A stretch of DNA of 64,000 nt, taken from Ephemerocybe angulata. Its lineage: Eukaryota; Basidiomycota; Agaricomycetes; Agaricales; Psathyrellaceae. The notes under the pieces are model-generated. The model had not been told where the DNA came from. It searched no databases and saw only the letters and a program-made list of their open reading frames with translations. A program made the translations under genes and the position numbers. Of the stretch, positions 23,568-33,728 are shown one piece after another; position 1 is the stretch's first letter; every line of letters starts with the position of its first letter. The stretch spans positions 1 through 64,000 of the forward strand of contig JAACJK010000164.1 of NCBI GenBank assembly GCA_013368325.1, read 5' to 3'.

Positions 23568-25144
23568 TTCGGACTTCTGGTGGCACTTCGGACAGTTCTT
23601 GAACAGAATCATTCGGACCGTCGTATCTATAATACTATTACACAGACGCTGATTAATGTACTTTAGGTTCAACAAGGGTATCCATTCGTCTCCTGGCCAT
23701 ACCATACCATCAATCAATCGTCCTCCTTGGAGTCCTTCCCATGGGCCCTTAATTAAAGAAGAGAGTTTGATACCGATCTCAAGTGTTTATTTGGGATTTG
23801 GTCGCGTGGGCGCGATGAGCGCAATGTGCCGGACGAAGAATCAAAGCAACTTCGAACCGGCTTCAACGTAATTGCACCATTCTTCCTCAGGCGTCATCCC
23901 CCATGGGGCAGCGGTATCAGACATACATCATCGCCAGAGAGCAGACCAATCAGGAAGATACCCTCGTGGGTGTCAAAGAGTTCAGTTGAAGCTGTTCCCC
24001 CAGCGGTGGGCCAGTCCACAACATCTGGTATCCAAGCATATATCACACTTTCTGGCATGGTCTCGGTGTGTGTTACATCTAATGAAGCACTACCAATGTG
24101 CTTTGCTGATTGTAATGCGCTCTAGCAGCGCAGGAGGCGGAGAACGTGATAGATGTGCGACTCGTAACCGTCCGTAATTCAGAACCCTGACAAGAGGAAT
24201 CTATCCACATGGCAGGCCCTTTCGAAGTGGAAGAAGCGGGGTGGGGCAGGACCGGAAGCAGGTCTACCGAGCTCCACCGTCCATACTTCTCCGACGCAAA
24301 GCGAGAACCCGTGGGCTCATGGACTCGTCCAGATACAGGCCTCGCCAGTCGAACTCCAAGCTTCTCGGAGACATTGTGGTCGAGATCGAAAATGAGGTCG
24401 TTCCTAAAAACCAGAACAGGGACGAGACCTGCTTTCTTCGACAGCGAGCCTGAGTGGATCGACTGCCCACGTTCTGTGATTGTCACACCGAGATTCTAGG
24501 ACCGCCGTCGTTTGATCTGCATATGGCTCTGAGCGTTGAGGTAGAATCAAGTATCAAACAGGCCGAGTTGCTTGACACGGCATACTGCACTACCTCCTCG
24601 TACATCAAGCTCTACTATACCGTCTATGTTATTACTATCTCTGTAGCTAGAGATACCAATTAACGGCGAGGTAGTCTGGGAAAGGATTTTGAGGACTTAG
24701 GCCTAATGGATGCCATCGTACAGGCGCCCACTGGGAATAGGGTCAGTCAGAACTGGTTTCATTACAGGTCGGCTTTGGCAGGCATCGAATCAGGCGTCCA
24801 AGGAGACACAACCTATTGCACCTCTAAAGGACGCTATCACTTTATTCTCTACTACTCCCAGGGCCCGCTCATTGAAACTTCAAAGAAAATCAGACTGCCC
24901 GGGCCTGGGGCATCTTGCTTCATTGTGGCGAACCGTGGGAACGCGAAGACAGGTTGTTGCCACACTTTGGCCACACAGGTCCGGTGTGGCTTGAGCCTTT
25001 CTGCCACCTCAATATCACTGAGTGCCACAGGTCAGTGGATTTAACCTTTCAACTAGACCCCGCCATTGAACATCGATCGTTCAGGATTCAACCATCGCCT
25101 TCTCGAGTTCGAGGAACCTTACGACTTACATCCAGCGATATACG
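23568..25144. other. Gene-poor 1.6 kb region before the unknown protein
   Basis: No gene could be supported. Overlapping frames exist on both strands at 24079-24499. The minus one (135 codons) includes GLVPVLVFRNDLIFDLDHN and reads rather protein-like, and a different frame gives GYESHIYHVLRLLR near 24180-24130. No domain was recognised and no clean exon chain could be built. It may be a decayed gene. Confidence 0.35.
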
Positions 25145-26872
25145 ATGGGACAACGGCACCAAATCTACATCATCGCTCGGCCTCCTTTGAAGGCAGGGGG
25201 GAAACCCGGAGAATATCGATGCATAGCTGCCTTCCACCACCAATGGTATTACGGGAAACTTCCCCTGAAGGGCACCAACAGGCTTAAGCATCTCGCACGG
25301 CGCGAGGCCAATGCCGCTCTCATTGAGAACGAAGTTCAATCGTTCTATAGCAGGTTCGACCCCAAGGAACGGGACGAGAGTTGTCCATGCCCATACACAA
25401 CACATCTGGCAAAAATTGCCTTCGACCTCTCGCCGAGTGAGCTGGACGACCATGTGAACACTTCCCGCGTCAGCAACATCTTCCAGGGCAGAGCAGAGCC
25501 TTGTTATGGAGGTACGCATGTCAGTAAGCTCAAAGCTGAGATTCCATCCTAATCGACCGAAAATCCAGACAATAACGATGGAATAACCGTTGTCGATGTT
25601 TCAACCCCGACCAAGCCTAGATACTGCTTTGCTTCCTTGGACCATGGATTAGAGGGTGAAAACGCAGACGACTGTCCGCCACTCACTCCTTTGACGGCCC
25701 AGCAGTATCTACGCTTCTATTATGCGGAACCTGAAGAACACGAACTTGGTACGTCCTTCTTTTCCTAGCGTCTCGTAGGGAGTTTTGAATCTGACAGTGG
25801 ACCATTAGCTCAGGATGTTGAACTGCAAGCCACGGAAAAGTTGAACTTAGATACCATCCATAATCTCGACGACATGCCCTTGATAACACGGGATGTCCTG
25901 TGTGAGGCGTGGCCGCGCACATTCAAGGCTTCTCGGCACGATGACGACTCCATTGGTCCCGTCGCAAATGTGGACAAGGAACAAGGTCCCGATCGCGACA
26001 GTTCCAACGCGGACATCGACTCCCTCAAACCCGAAGGTTCTAGTCCAAGGATCTTAAAGCTTTCCGGACCAACCGTATCCCCTGGAAATCCTCTGTCTAT
26101 GCTCAAAGATCTCGGAGCGATCTCAGGTCTTGATGCCTCTGGTAACAAGGAGGTTGACAAACACATTCTACGCCAAATCCTCGAACAGCATCCCTTGAAA
26201 TGGGTCAACATCCTCGGCAGCTCAGTCACTACAGACGACATCGGAGACCTCTTGGCGAGTTACCCTCGCCTATTCTATCACATGGAAGCCATCATACATC
26301 CCCAGCTCTTCGTGGATATGGAGCGCACATCTCTAGGACTGCCTTGCCCCTCTGCCTTCTTTCCAGCATTCCGTTTCGTCGTTGAAGGCCCAGACCCGTC
26401 CGCTTACTCGTGGAGAGATGAGGGGATAATAAAGCGGCGCTCCATTTCCCTGCCGTTCTTCTCAACAGACCAGCTTATCCAGAATATACTCGACGCAGTA
26501 CAACGACCAGAGTTGGAGTTGGACCAAATTGGGGTCGTCTTTTCTTGCTCATACCGCGGCCAAGGCAAGAAATGGATTGAGAGCGACATTCAAAGCCTCC
26601 CCGACCGCTCCAAAGATACGATTGAAGCCACTGCTGAACAAGCGTTTCCAGGTTACACTTTCCTGATCCGCTGTGGCAAAACCAACAGAGGAAAGAATTT
26701 TGTCAGGGATTACGGGATTCGCCTCCCTGGTGAACTGGAGTACGTGGACCTGGACGCATTTCTTGCACATATCGAAGGAGAAGGGAGGCCAGTGCCTACA
26801 AGTCTTGATGCTGTTGAAGCATTGAGGAGTATTCTTGGTCGGTCAGGTGTTGAGACTGGCGACGATTCTTGA
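25145..26872 (+). CDS. Agaricomycete protein of unknown function (MGQRHQ type)
   Basis: Function not recognised. It has 536 residues from exons 25145-25511, 25569-25748 and 25809-26872. The acceptor at 25808 was chosen because the earlier AG at 25797 leads straight into a stop. The N-terminus MGQRHQIYIIARP...YRCIAAFHHQWYYGKLPL is a pattern I recall from uncharacterised basidiomycete proteins; no enzyme motif is visible. The middle is acidic and Pro-rich (ENADDCPPLTPLTAQQYLRFYY). The C-terminal third looks like a folded alpha/beta region (LLASYPRLFYHMEAIIHPQLFVD, GVVFSCSYRGQGKKWIESDI). There is no signal peptide or membrane segment, so a soluble intracellular protein is likely. The intron/exon structure supports a real gene. 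Confidence 0.75.
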
Positions 26873-27373
26873 AACTACATTATTCTTAACTCTTTTAAAT
26901 CGTCGCCGCCTTCTTGTGAATCCATACGATATCTCGAACTTTTTCATACCCTGTATCAAGCCCCTCTGTACATGTATCAATCCTCTTCGCCTCAAGCTTT
27001 GCCTCTCGTGGTCGTTGGGAACTTCACAAAGGCTTCTTTGGCGCCAAAAATAAGCGCTGTGAACGAACAGGCCGAACGTTTCGCCTGTAACCAAAAAACT
27101 TAGCTATCAGTCTGTGAGATACTTTCTTACGTTGAATGGACAGTCTACTGTCTACCTCGACCCCAACTTCTGAAGCAGCATCCCGGCGCGGAGACAATAA
27201 GTATAGGTCCTTGATAGGCACCGCATTCGTCTACACCTTTCCTGACGATCAACTTCCCAGGATTCTTGGACCTCAACCACGACCATCCCAAGGCAAAAGA
27301 AACTTACCTCAGGTGAGAATGATCCTTCCAATCACCTCATCCAAGCTGAAGGTGAGCCAGCTAGACTCAATCG
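26873..27373. other. Intergenic region before Fb1
   Basis: No gene recognised. An upstream exon of Fb1 could lie near 27136-27310, but no paralogue supports it. Confidence 0.35.
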
Positions 27374-28966
27374 ATGGACCGAATCAACGGGATCGCAAAC
27401 TCGTGGACGGAGAGTCAAAATACAGTGAACGGTGACCTAAAGGTCGGAATTGCCTCCCTCCCCGTTGAAGTCCTCGGCCCTATATTTCTCCTGGCCCATG
27501 CATCTGCGTACGAAAGCCGCCCTGTCCCCTTGAACCGCGCAGAGCTGGCAATGGCCGCAGTCTGCCGCCAGTGGCGAAACCTTGCACTGTCGTTTACTGC
27601 ATTATGGTCTACTTTCCGATGCATCAAGCCAGCTTGTGACTCGGTTCAACAGATGAAGAGGGAGCGGAAGCGCCTAGAACTATACCTCAAGCGATCTGGC
27701 AACTCAGGTTTAGACCTCGAATTCGAGTTCAATGCGCTGCCACCCAAGTCAGCTCTGTGGAAAACCTGGGCTCCGCTCCTCAACTGTGCCATAAAGCACG
27801 CCCACCGCTGGGCGCGGTTCGCCATAAAGTCGGATGGTGTCGCGCCGAGACTGTATCTTGTCCCCCTCGAAGCATTGCAAGCACCTCGACTCGAGTCTCT
27901 GGAAATTCATGCCGGCACCTGGGACGATTGGCAGTGGCAGACCCAGTATAACCGCACGCGCATATTCGCTTCCTGGGAGACGTTATCCGAAAACCAGTTT
28001 GGTCCACCTCAAGGCGCAAGTCCACTACAGTTGCGGCTGGATATCAGTGCAGCAGCCCTTGCTCTCCCATCCCTTCAGTCACTCGTTCATTTCAACCTCG
28101 AGCCAGGGGTAGCAACGGCCCATCCTGTGAACACCTACCCCATATTCTTGCTGGTTATACAGCTACCCACAATCGAGTCTATCTCCGTCTGGTGTGAGGA
28201 CCAGACTACCAGCGTTCAATCAATTCACGGCCTTGCCAATGCCAATGACTTTAGGCCAGTGCACGCCAACTACTTGAGACATCTTCGCGTTGGAGGAGAT
28301 GCGACCACCACGTATTGCTCAGCATTTGGGCTAGTCGCCCAACGACTAATTGCCCCTCGCCTCGAAAGCCTCACGATCCAAGGAGCTCAGCTCGGCTACA
28401 TTGTCGCTTCAAACGACCACCGCGCAAATGCCCTCCCACATCCTGGCTATTCATTCCCGTCTCTACATACCCTCCACTTGATCAATATCAGCTTCCTGCG
28501 CGAACTCCTTGTCTGGGACAGCTATCCCAGCCTGTTCAGTACTCTCATCGCACGAACGCGAAACGCCAGTGCCCTTACCTTCATGATGCAGCCGGGTGTG
28601 TTTCGACCATTGGACCCAAACTTACGATTGGAGCTCCAGGGATATGCGACAGACATCCATCGACATCGTCTCTGCCCAACGGCACGGATCCTGACGCTCG
28701 ATGCCCCTTCTGGGATATTCAAGCCCTCGGACCCCGTCGGCCTCGAGTATTGGCCCAACATCGATCAACTCCTCCTCCCACCTCCCACCGAGACGGCCCC
28801 TTGGCCAAGTCAAGAACAGTTGGAGAGAGCTGGAAGAAATGTCACCGTTCTTGCCAGAACGGAGCTTGGTCACAAGCGATGGCCACCCATAGCCTGCAAC
28901 TCTTGGGGGGCGGCATCTGCTCCTGATGATGAAAGGTGGCACACGTTCGAGAGGAACGTTTTGTAA
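27374..28966 (+). CDS. Fb1: F-box protein with LRR-like C-terminal region
   Basis: Single-exon frame of 530 residues from an ATG at 27374. The F-box-like motif lies near residues 35-80: IASLPVEVLGPIFLLAHA, then MAAVCRQWRNLALSFTALWSTF. F-box proteins bind Skp1 and recruit substrates to SCF ubiquitin ligases. The rest is an irregular Leu-rich solenoid-like region (LEALQAPRLESLEIHAGTWD, LIAPRLESLTIQGAQLG), which probably binds the target. The C-terminus has the family's WP-rich ending (YWPNIDQLLLPP). It is closest in style to Fb2 next door (shared SLWS/ALWST...RCIKP and the AHASAYE/AHALSY segment), so the pair looks like a tandem duplication. Substrate unknown. Confidence 0.85.
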   Translation: MDRINGIANSWTESQNTVNGDLKVGIASLPVEVLGPIFLLAHASAYESRPVPLNRAELAMAAVCRQWRNLALSFTALWSTFRCIKPACDSVQQMKRERKRLELYLKRSGNSGLDLEFEFNALPPKSALWKTWAPLLNCAIKHAHRWARFAIKSDGVAPRLYLVPLEALQAPRLESLEIHAGTWDDWQWQTQYNRTRIFASWETLSENQFGPPQGASPLQLRLDISAAALALPSLQSLVHFNLEPGVATAHPVNTYPIFLLVIQLPTIESISVWCEDQTTSVQSIHGLANANDFRPVHANYLRHLRVGGDATTTYCSAFGLVAQRLIAPRLESLTIQGAQLGYIVASNDHRANALPHPGYSFPSLHTLHLINISFLRELLVWDSYPSLFSTLIARTRNASALTFMMQPGVFRPLDPNLRLELQGYATDIHRHRLCPTARILTLDAPSGIFKPSDPVGLEYWPNIDQLLLPPPTETAPWPSQEQLERAGRNVTVLARTELGHKRWPPIACNSWGAASAPDDERWHTFERNVL

Positions 28967-29470
28967 AGGCGTACTTTAATGCGCACCCTAGAAAGGCAGC
29001 TAGTATCTTCAGTATAGTCAGAATACCACTTCCTTCAATGCCGTCAGAAGGAGGTCAGCCGCGTACCTGCCGGTGGAGAGACATGATCTTAGCCGTATAC
29101 TTAGAACTGCGGCATACTTTTTTCTTGCTCCCGCTCGGGCAGAGTCAGGGAGTTCTGTCATGGCACGAAAGCGACCAAAGGGTGATCTAGATGGAGGCAA
29201 GAGAAAGGTCGACAACAGGCGACTCGAGCCCATTTTGGCCTGACAAGTATGAGATAGAGGTTGTAGCCAAACACTGTCGTCACAATCTCGAAGCCGCCTG
29301 TGTTGCAACCTCCGCAGTTGCTCCAGCCTCCATCTACCACCACCCAGCTCTTTTTGTAGAGTCTGAAGTCCAATACACACGCAGTATGTAGCTATGACTC
29401 AACAGAAAGGACTCGGAAATACTGATTGTGTCCATGAAGGCCAGGAACACAGATACTCGGAGGTGTTCTC
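28967..29470. other. Intergenic region between Fb1 and Fb2
   Basis: No gene, RNA or repeat recognised. Confidence 0.35.
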
Positions 29471-30991
29471 ATGACTCTCAGCCCCATAGACACCATTCCC
29501 AATGAGCTATTGTGCACCATCTTTGCAATGGCACACGCACTATCCTACTCGGATGGACATCTGTGCCCAAGGATTCCGACGGAGGTAGCGATGTCCGTTG
29601 TGTGTAAGAACTGGCGGAGCATTGCACTGTCTTCGCCCTCGCTCTGGTCGGTCTATCGATGCATCAAACCATCGAGCAAGGCACTCCAATCAGAGCTCGA
29701 GAGGCTAGAAACATACCTGAAAAGATCGGACGAGACAGATATTGAACTCTCATTTAACTTCATTGGCCTTCATGGGTTTACCGATTCCCAAATAGTTTCG
29801 CAACTTCTACATTCGACACTACCCCACATCGCGCGATGGATTTGTTTTGTTGCTATATCCGACGGACAAGACCAGGCTCTGGTCCCCTTCCACCATCCAC
29901 TCAAGTCTCTCCGTGCGCCCAAACTTCGGCACGTTGACATTCGTACTGGGGCGTGGCATGACTACCGCAGGCTGGGATGGGACACGGAACCTCACTGGAA
30001 CCCCAAGATGTTCCACGGGGAGCTGTGCGCGATCGAGTACCTTCGCTTGGATACTTGTGCAATTATGGCGCGCTTCCGACCCCGCCTCGAGACCCTCGTA
30101 CATTTCATGATGGAGGAAGGCCCGGGATCCCATATGCATGCCCTAGGCATCTGCCTCCTCTTTTCGAATTTTGTCCAGGTCCTCAGTGCCCCCAACATTG
30201 AGACCATCTCGATCTGGGGCACGAATTACGAGTGGTGGCCAAGTCAGCCATTGCCAGCGACGACCATCCAAGCAAACCGACTGAAGCACTTCCGATACGG
30301 CAACAACGTCACGATGTCCCCACTCATGTTTTTCCTCAATCGTGTGTCGGCGCCTCTTCTCGAAAGCATAACGATCCAGAAAATCTCCCTTTCTAATCAA
30401 GCAAGTGAGATGGACCACCCAGAGGATGATTACATCGACTATGCCTTCCCTTCATTTCGCTCCCTTTATCTCATCGACGTCGACGTTGCATGCTTAGCCG
30501 TGGCCGTCCCGCCGGGAATTGACTGGCTAACCGAAATCATTCTGGAAACACCCATCCCAAGGCTCGCACAGACCACACGTCTCGCTACACACCTCACTAT
30601 AGCCACAAGAGCGACAAGCTGCGGCAACACCGATATACCGCTTTTTATCGATCTTTTACCTGGGAGGCGGATGGGCCACTTTGCAGAAAGCCCTTCCTTG
30701 CCATCGATGTGGCCCCAGGCGCAGGACCTCGCTCTTCACTTTCCTTCATCCGTGTTCGCAGCCAACAACCTCTCATGGAAAGATACTTGGTCGAAAGTAG
30801 ATCGTCTTTACCTCGCCCCACCTACTTCAAACAATCCATGGCCCGATCCTGAAGACTTGAGTGCCGGCGGTAGGAACATCGCAGTCAAAGGGCTTCAAGC
30901 TCTTGGCCATACGCAGTGGCCGCCAGGGTGGTATCAGTGGGCGTCGTGTGATAAGACTATTGACGTGTTCCTCCGCAATACCGCCTTTTGA
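29471..30991 (+). CDS. Fb2: F-box protein with LRR-like C-terminal region
   Basis: Single-exon frame of 506 residues. The F-box lies at the very N-terminus: IDTIPNELLCTIFAMAHAL (residues 5-25) and MSVVCKNWRSIALSSPSLWSVY (about 40-60). LRR-like strands follow: SLRAPKLRHVDIRTGAWHDY, LSAPNIETISIW and VSAPLLESITIQKISL. The ending LYLAPPTSNNPWPDPEDL resembles Fb1, supporting tandem duplication of the pair. Presumed SCF substrate adaptor; its target is unknown. The start is supported because the F-box begins immediately after the ATG. Confidence 0.87.
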   Translation: MTLSPIDTIPNELLCTIFAMAHALSYSDGHLCPRIPTEVAMSVVCKNWRSIALSSPSLWSVYRCIKPSSKALQSELERLETYLKRSDETDIELSFNFIGLHGFTDSQIVSQLLHSTLPHIARWICFVAISDGQDQALVPFHHPLKSLRAPKLRHVDIRTGAWHDYRRLGWDTEPHWNPKMFHGELCAIEYLRLDTCAIMARFRPRLETLVHFMMEEGPGSHMHALGICLLFSNFVQVLSAPNIETISIWGTNYEWWPSQPLPATTIQANRLKHFRYGNNVTMSPLMFFLNRVSAPLLESITIQKISLSNQASEMDHPEDDYIDYAFPSFRSLYLIDVDVACLAVAVPPGIDWLTEIILETPIPRLAQTTRLATHLTIATRATSCGNTDIPLFIDLLPGRRMGHFAESPSLPSMWPQAQDLALHFPSSVFAANNLSWKDTWSKVDRLYLAPPTSNNPWPDPEDLSAGGRNIAVKGLQALGHTQWPPGWYQWASCDKTIDVFLRNTAF

Positions 30992-31487
30992 TATTGTACT
31001 CATACTCGTGTATCTGCTTGCCTTTTCGACTATCTACCTATTTTATTTCACCTGTGTCATCCTTCCTCCACTTTGCCTCCCTTTTTTGACTATGGCCACC
31101 GGTTCTTAGACTCCTCGCCTAAGTAATTTACCGTGCAGATGATGCATCATTGTGCCGAGCAGTCTCACCGCTGTTCGCCAGTACCCAACTTCAAGATGAA
31201 TTGACCTGGTAAATCATCCTCTCCTCTTGTTTAGGCATCCGAAGCTTTTACTCGTATTATTTGGTCGAACGGGCGCTTATCGCGAGTGTTATGCAGTGTT
31301 ATGCGACAGCCCCGAAAGGCCACTGGCACCGATTCGGCATTGTGCCAACCTTGAATCCTTTGGCCCTCTCCTCTCATCCAACTCCCATCTAGAAGAAAGC
31401 TCAAACCTGGGCAGCCAAGGTGGGCTCTATTGTACTTGCGAAAAGTGTCGACATCCGCTGACGTGGACGCCGAAGATCGATCCTGTT
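30992..31487. other. Intergenic region before Fb3
   Basis: The frame of Fb3 stays open upstream to 31227 but without an ATG or homology to paralogues. A short first exon, as in Fb6-Fb8, may be hidden here but was not identified. Confidence 0.35.
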
Positions 31488-32933
31488 ATGGTTGACCTCA
31501 TCCCCGAGCGCCACGAGATACTGAATACCGCCTCTCCCATCGCCGGCCTTCCTATAGAGATCCTTTCTGCTGTCTTCCACGAGGTCCAAAGAATTAGGAA
31601 AGCCACAGGAAGGCCATTGATTCCACATGTGGAGATCACTCTATCTCATGTGTGCAGTCACTGGAGAGCTGTCTTGCTTTCTCTGCCCTCGATGTGGTGT
31701 GTCTTCCAGCACTCCTTACCATGGAACGGCCCTGCTCGACATACCAAAGAAAGGCTCGCGGCATATCTCGAGAGATCAGGGGAACATCCGTTCGACCTTT
31801 GGATGGACTTCAAGACCGAAGAACCACTGTACCACCGGCTGCTTTTCCCGCTTTTAGAGATCGCTCTTCCCCACCTCCATCGTTTTCGGGTCCTCCACCT
31901 TCTCTCTGACTTTTTCCATCCATTGGAAGAATTTCGAAAAAAGCTCGCCCGCACCTCAGCCCCCCTCCTTGAGATCTGTGCTATATGCCCGGATTCTCAT
32001 GAAACACCCGAGTTCAAGCTGGAGCTGGACTCCTTGACTGTTGACGATGCGAACATCTTCCAGAGCGGGGCGCCTTCATTGAAATACCTGCGGCTGGACG
32101 AAACAAGTCTATTCACCATGCGGCTCCCGCTCGACACAGTTGTACATTTACGCATCGAGAGGCGACAAATGCAATTTTCAATATGGATTCCTAACACCAT
32201 CTTTGACGAAATCCTCTCCCTACCAAACCTCGAAACACTTTCCCTTTCCGGTGCACTCTTCGAACTACAACATCAGCAAGGGTCTACGCCGAAGGAGCCG
32301 ATCAGAGCCGATAAACTGAAGCACTTCCGCTCTGGGAACACTCATATCACCATATACACTTTATCCCATGTTCTGGCTCCTTCCCTCGAACGCATCACTA
32401 TTAGTGGTGTGGATTCGGTCAACCAAGGTGATCAACCCTCAATCCCCGATCATGTGGCTTTCCCCTCCCTCCGGATTATCGCGTTCACCAGAGTACGGTC
32501 AGATATCCCCAGACATGGACCAAACCTTCAGAAGGTCATGGCCAGTACGGAAAATGTCGAAGAGCTTCTTTTCTGGGGGAAGACAGGACACCGAGATATC
32601 ACGGAAAACGCATTCCGCGCGTTGTGGGAGTCAAATAGAGCGCCATCGTATTGGAAAAAGATCAGGAAGGCAACCCTGAACCTCCCCTTTTCGAGCCCCG
32701 AAGAAATGCTGCTGTATCACCTGTTTATTGCAGCAAAGCCTAAATTGGAGGTAGTGCGGGTACCACCGAGGTGCCTCCAGCTGCCTACCTTCCTGCAAGG
32801 GGTCCCGCCGCACATCGACCTTCGGGCGATCGACAAGTCGGAGCCTACCATCCCTTTGTGCTGGACTGCCGGACCCGATTGGCTGGATACTGAGCAAGAC
32901 CCTTTCTTGACTAAGTGTCAACTTTTTGAGTAA
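31488..32933 (+). CDS. Fb3: F-box protein, Fb6/Fb7/Fb8 subtype
   Basis: 481 residues from the ATG at 31488 (MVDLIPERHEIL), which corresponds to MADLVQERRELL in Fb7. The true start may be further upstream, because paralogues have a coiled-coil stretch before this point that is not recognisable here. F-box: LPIEILSAVFHEVQ...ITLSHVCSHWRAVLLSLPSMWCVF. Family hallmarks follow in order: ERLAAYLERSGEHPFDLWMDF, LPHLHRFRVLHLLS, PLLEICAICPDS, GAPSLKYLRLDETSLF, LPNLETLSLSG, and near the C-terminus WLDTEQDPFL. This is an LRR-like substrate-binding region of a presumed SCF adaptor. Target unknown. Confidence 0.83.
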   Translation: MVDLIPERHEILNTASPIAGLPIEILSAVFHEVQRIRKATGRPLIPHVEITLSHVCSHWRAVLLSLPSMWCVFQHSLPWNGPARHTKERLAAYLERSGEHPFDLWMDFKTEEPLYHRLLFPLLEIALPHLHRFRVLHLLSDFFHPLEEFRKKLARTSAPLLEICAICPDSHETPEFKLELDSLTVDDANIFQSGAPSLKYLRLDETSLFTMRLPLDTVVHLRIERRQMQFSIWIPNTIFDEILSLPNLETLSLSGALFELQHQQGSTPKEPIRADKLKHFRSGNTHITIYTLSHVLAPSLERITISGVDSVNQGDQPSIPDHVAFPSLRIIAFTRVRSDIPRHGPNLQKVMASTENVEELLFWGKTGHRDITENAFRALWESNRAPSYWKKIRKATLNLPFSSPEEMLLYHLFIAAKPKLEVVRVPPRCLQLPTFLQGVPPHIDLRAIDKSEPTIPLCWTAGPDWLDTEQDPFLTKCQLFE

Positions 32934-33114
32934 TCTTCGAGCGAGCTGGGCTCTCATTTGTACAGTAGTTTAATTGCGCTTTATGTCGATGTCGTGTGTG
33001 GTGTTCCTGCAACTTCCTGGACACTTTTGGTGACGTGCGGCGGCGCCCACGCGATTTTGGAGGGCGCTTAATCCCTCCGCCCGTCTTAGTTTGAAAAGAT
33101 GGCATTGCTTCATC

Positions 33115-33198
33115 GCATTAATGGGGTAGTGGTAACCTGGGTCGTTGCCATCCGAGTATTGACTCGACCCGCCGGGGGTTCGATTCCCTCTTAATGCA
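33115..33198 (+). tRNA. tRNA-Gly(GCC) with 13-base intron
   Basis: A complete cloverleaf can be drawn. Acceptor GCATTAA pairs with TTAATGC and the discriminator is A. The D-arm is GGGT...ACCT. Anticodon stem GGTCG/CGACC carries the loop TTGCCA + T, giving anticodon GCC. The 13-base intron (TCCGAGTATTGAC) sits after position 37 as in canonical nuclear tRNA introns. The T-arm GGGGG-TTCGATT-CCCTC includes the B box GGTTCGATTCC. A T run follows the gene, fitting RNA polymerase III termination. A second copy lies at 63211. Confidence 0.93.
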
Positions 33199-33728
33199 TT
33201 TTGGCATTTAAATGCGTTTCTCTTTTTCTCGTGAGGAGCCGGACTCCAGAGTCCAGACCCCTGAGCAGTGAGCGCTTGAGCACTCAGTCGGAGTCAGCAG
33301 GCTGCAGCTTCTTTTTCGCATTCCATTCGAGAATTGAAGCCCTCAGACCCCCTCGGGCACTGGTACAATTTGCAGGGCAGAGAGAAAACTGCTTCTGCTT
33401 CCGCTGTAAATCTGACGATGGAACATTCCTGCCGCGCGCACCACAATTGTAATTGGGTATGAATATTGTCATGAATGTCGTAACTGAAAAGCAACTCGAA
33501 AGCAAAGCAAACCGAAGGGGAAAAGAAGGGCAAAGCTGGAACATATAGAAACGGTTAAGAGGACAGGTTTGGGCCGAAAGTCAGATGCGTAGGAGTGGAG
33601 ATGATAGTAAAATGGCGGGGGATAGGGGAATTATGCAGGGGACAGACCGGAAGGATGATGCGGTTAGCAAAAGGATGTATGGTCCCCAGAAATTGAAGAA
33701 ATCACACCAACATTCGGGGATGCACCAT
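33199..33728. other. Region between tRNA-Gly and the ADA3 3' end
   Basis: Nothing recognised besides the tRNA terminator T run directly downstream and the 3' flank of ADA3 from the other strand. Confidence 0.35.

Noticed and set aside
31227..31487. Upstream extension of Fb3 (RHPKLLLVLFGRTGAYRECY...)
   Set aside because: It would begin at TTG, not ATG, and has no similarity to the coiled-coil leader of Fb7/Fb8; the ATG at 31488 aligns with a conserved Met in paralogues.
33115..33198. A different anticodon reading (shifted stem GGGTC/GACCC)
   Set aside because: That folding puts a pyrimidine at position 37 and breaks the D-arm; the folding with anticodon GCC satisfies all arms and the usual intron position.
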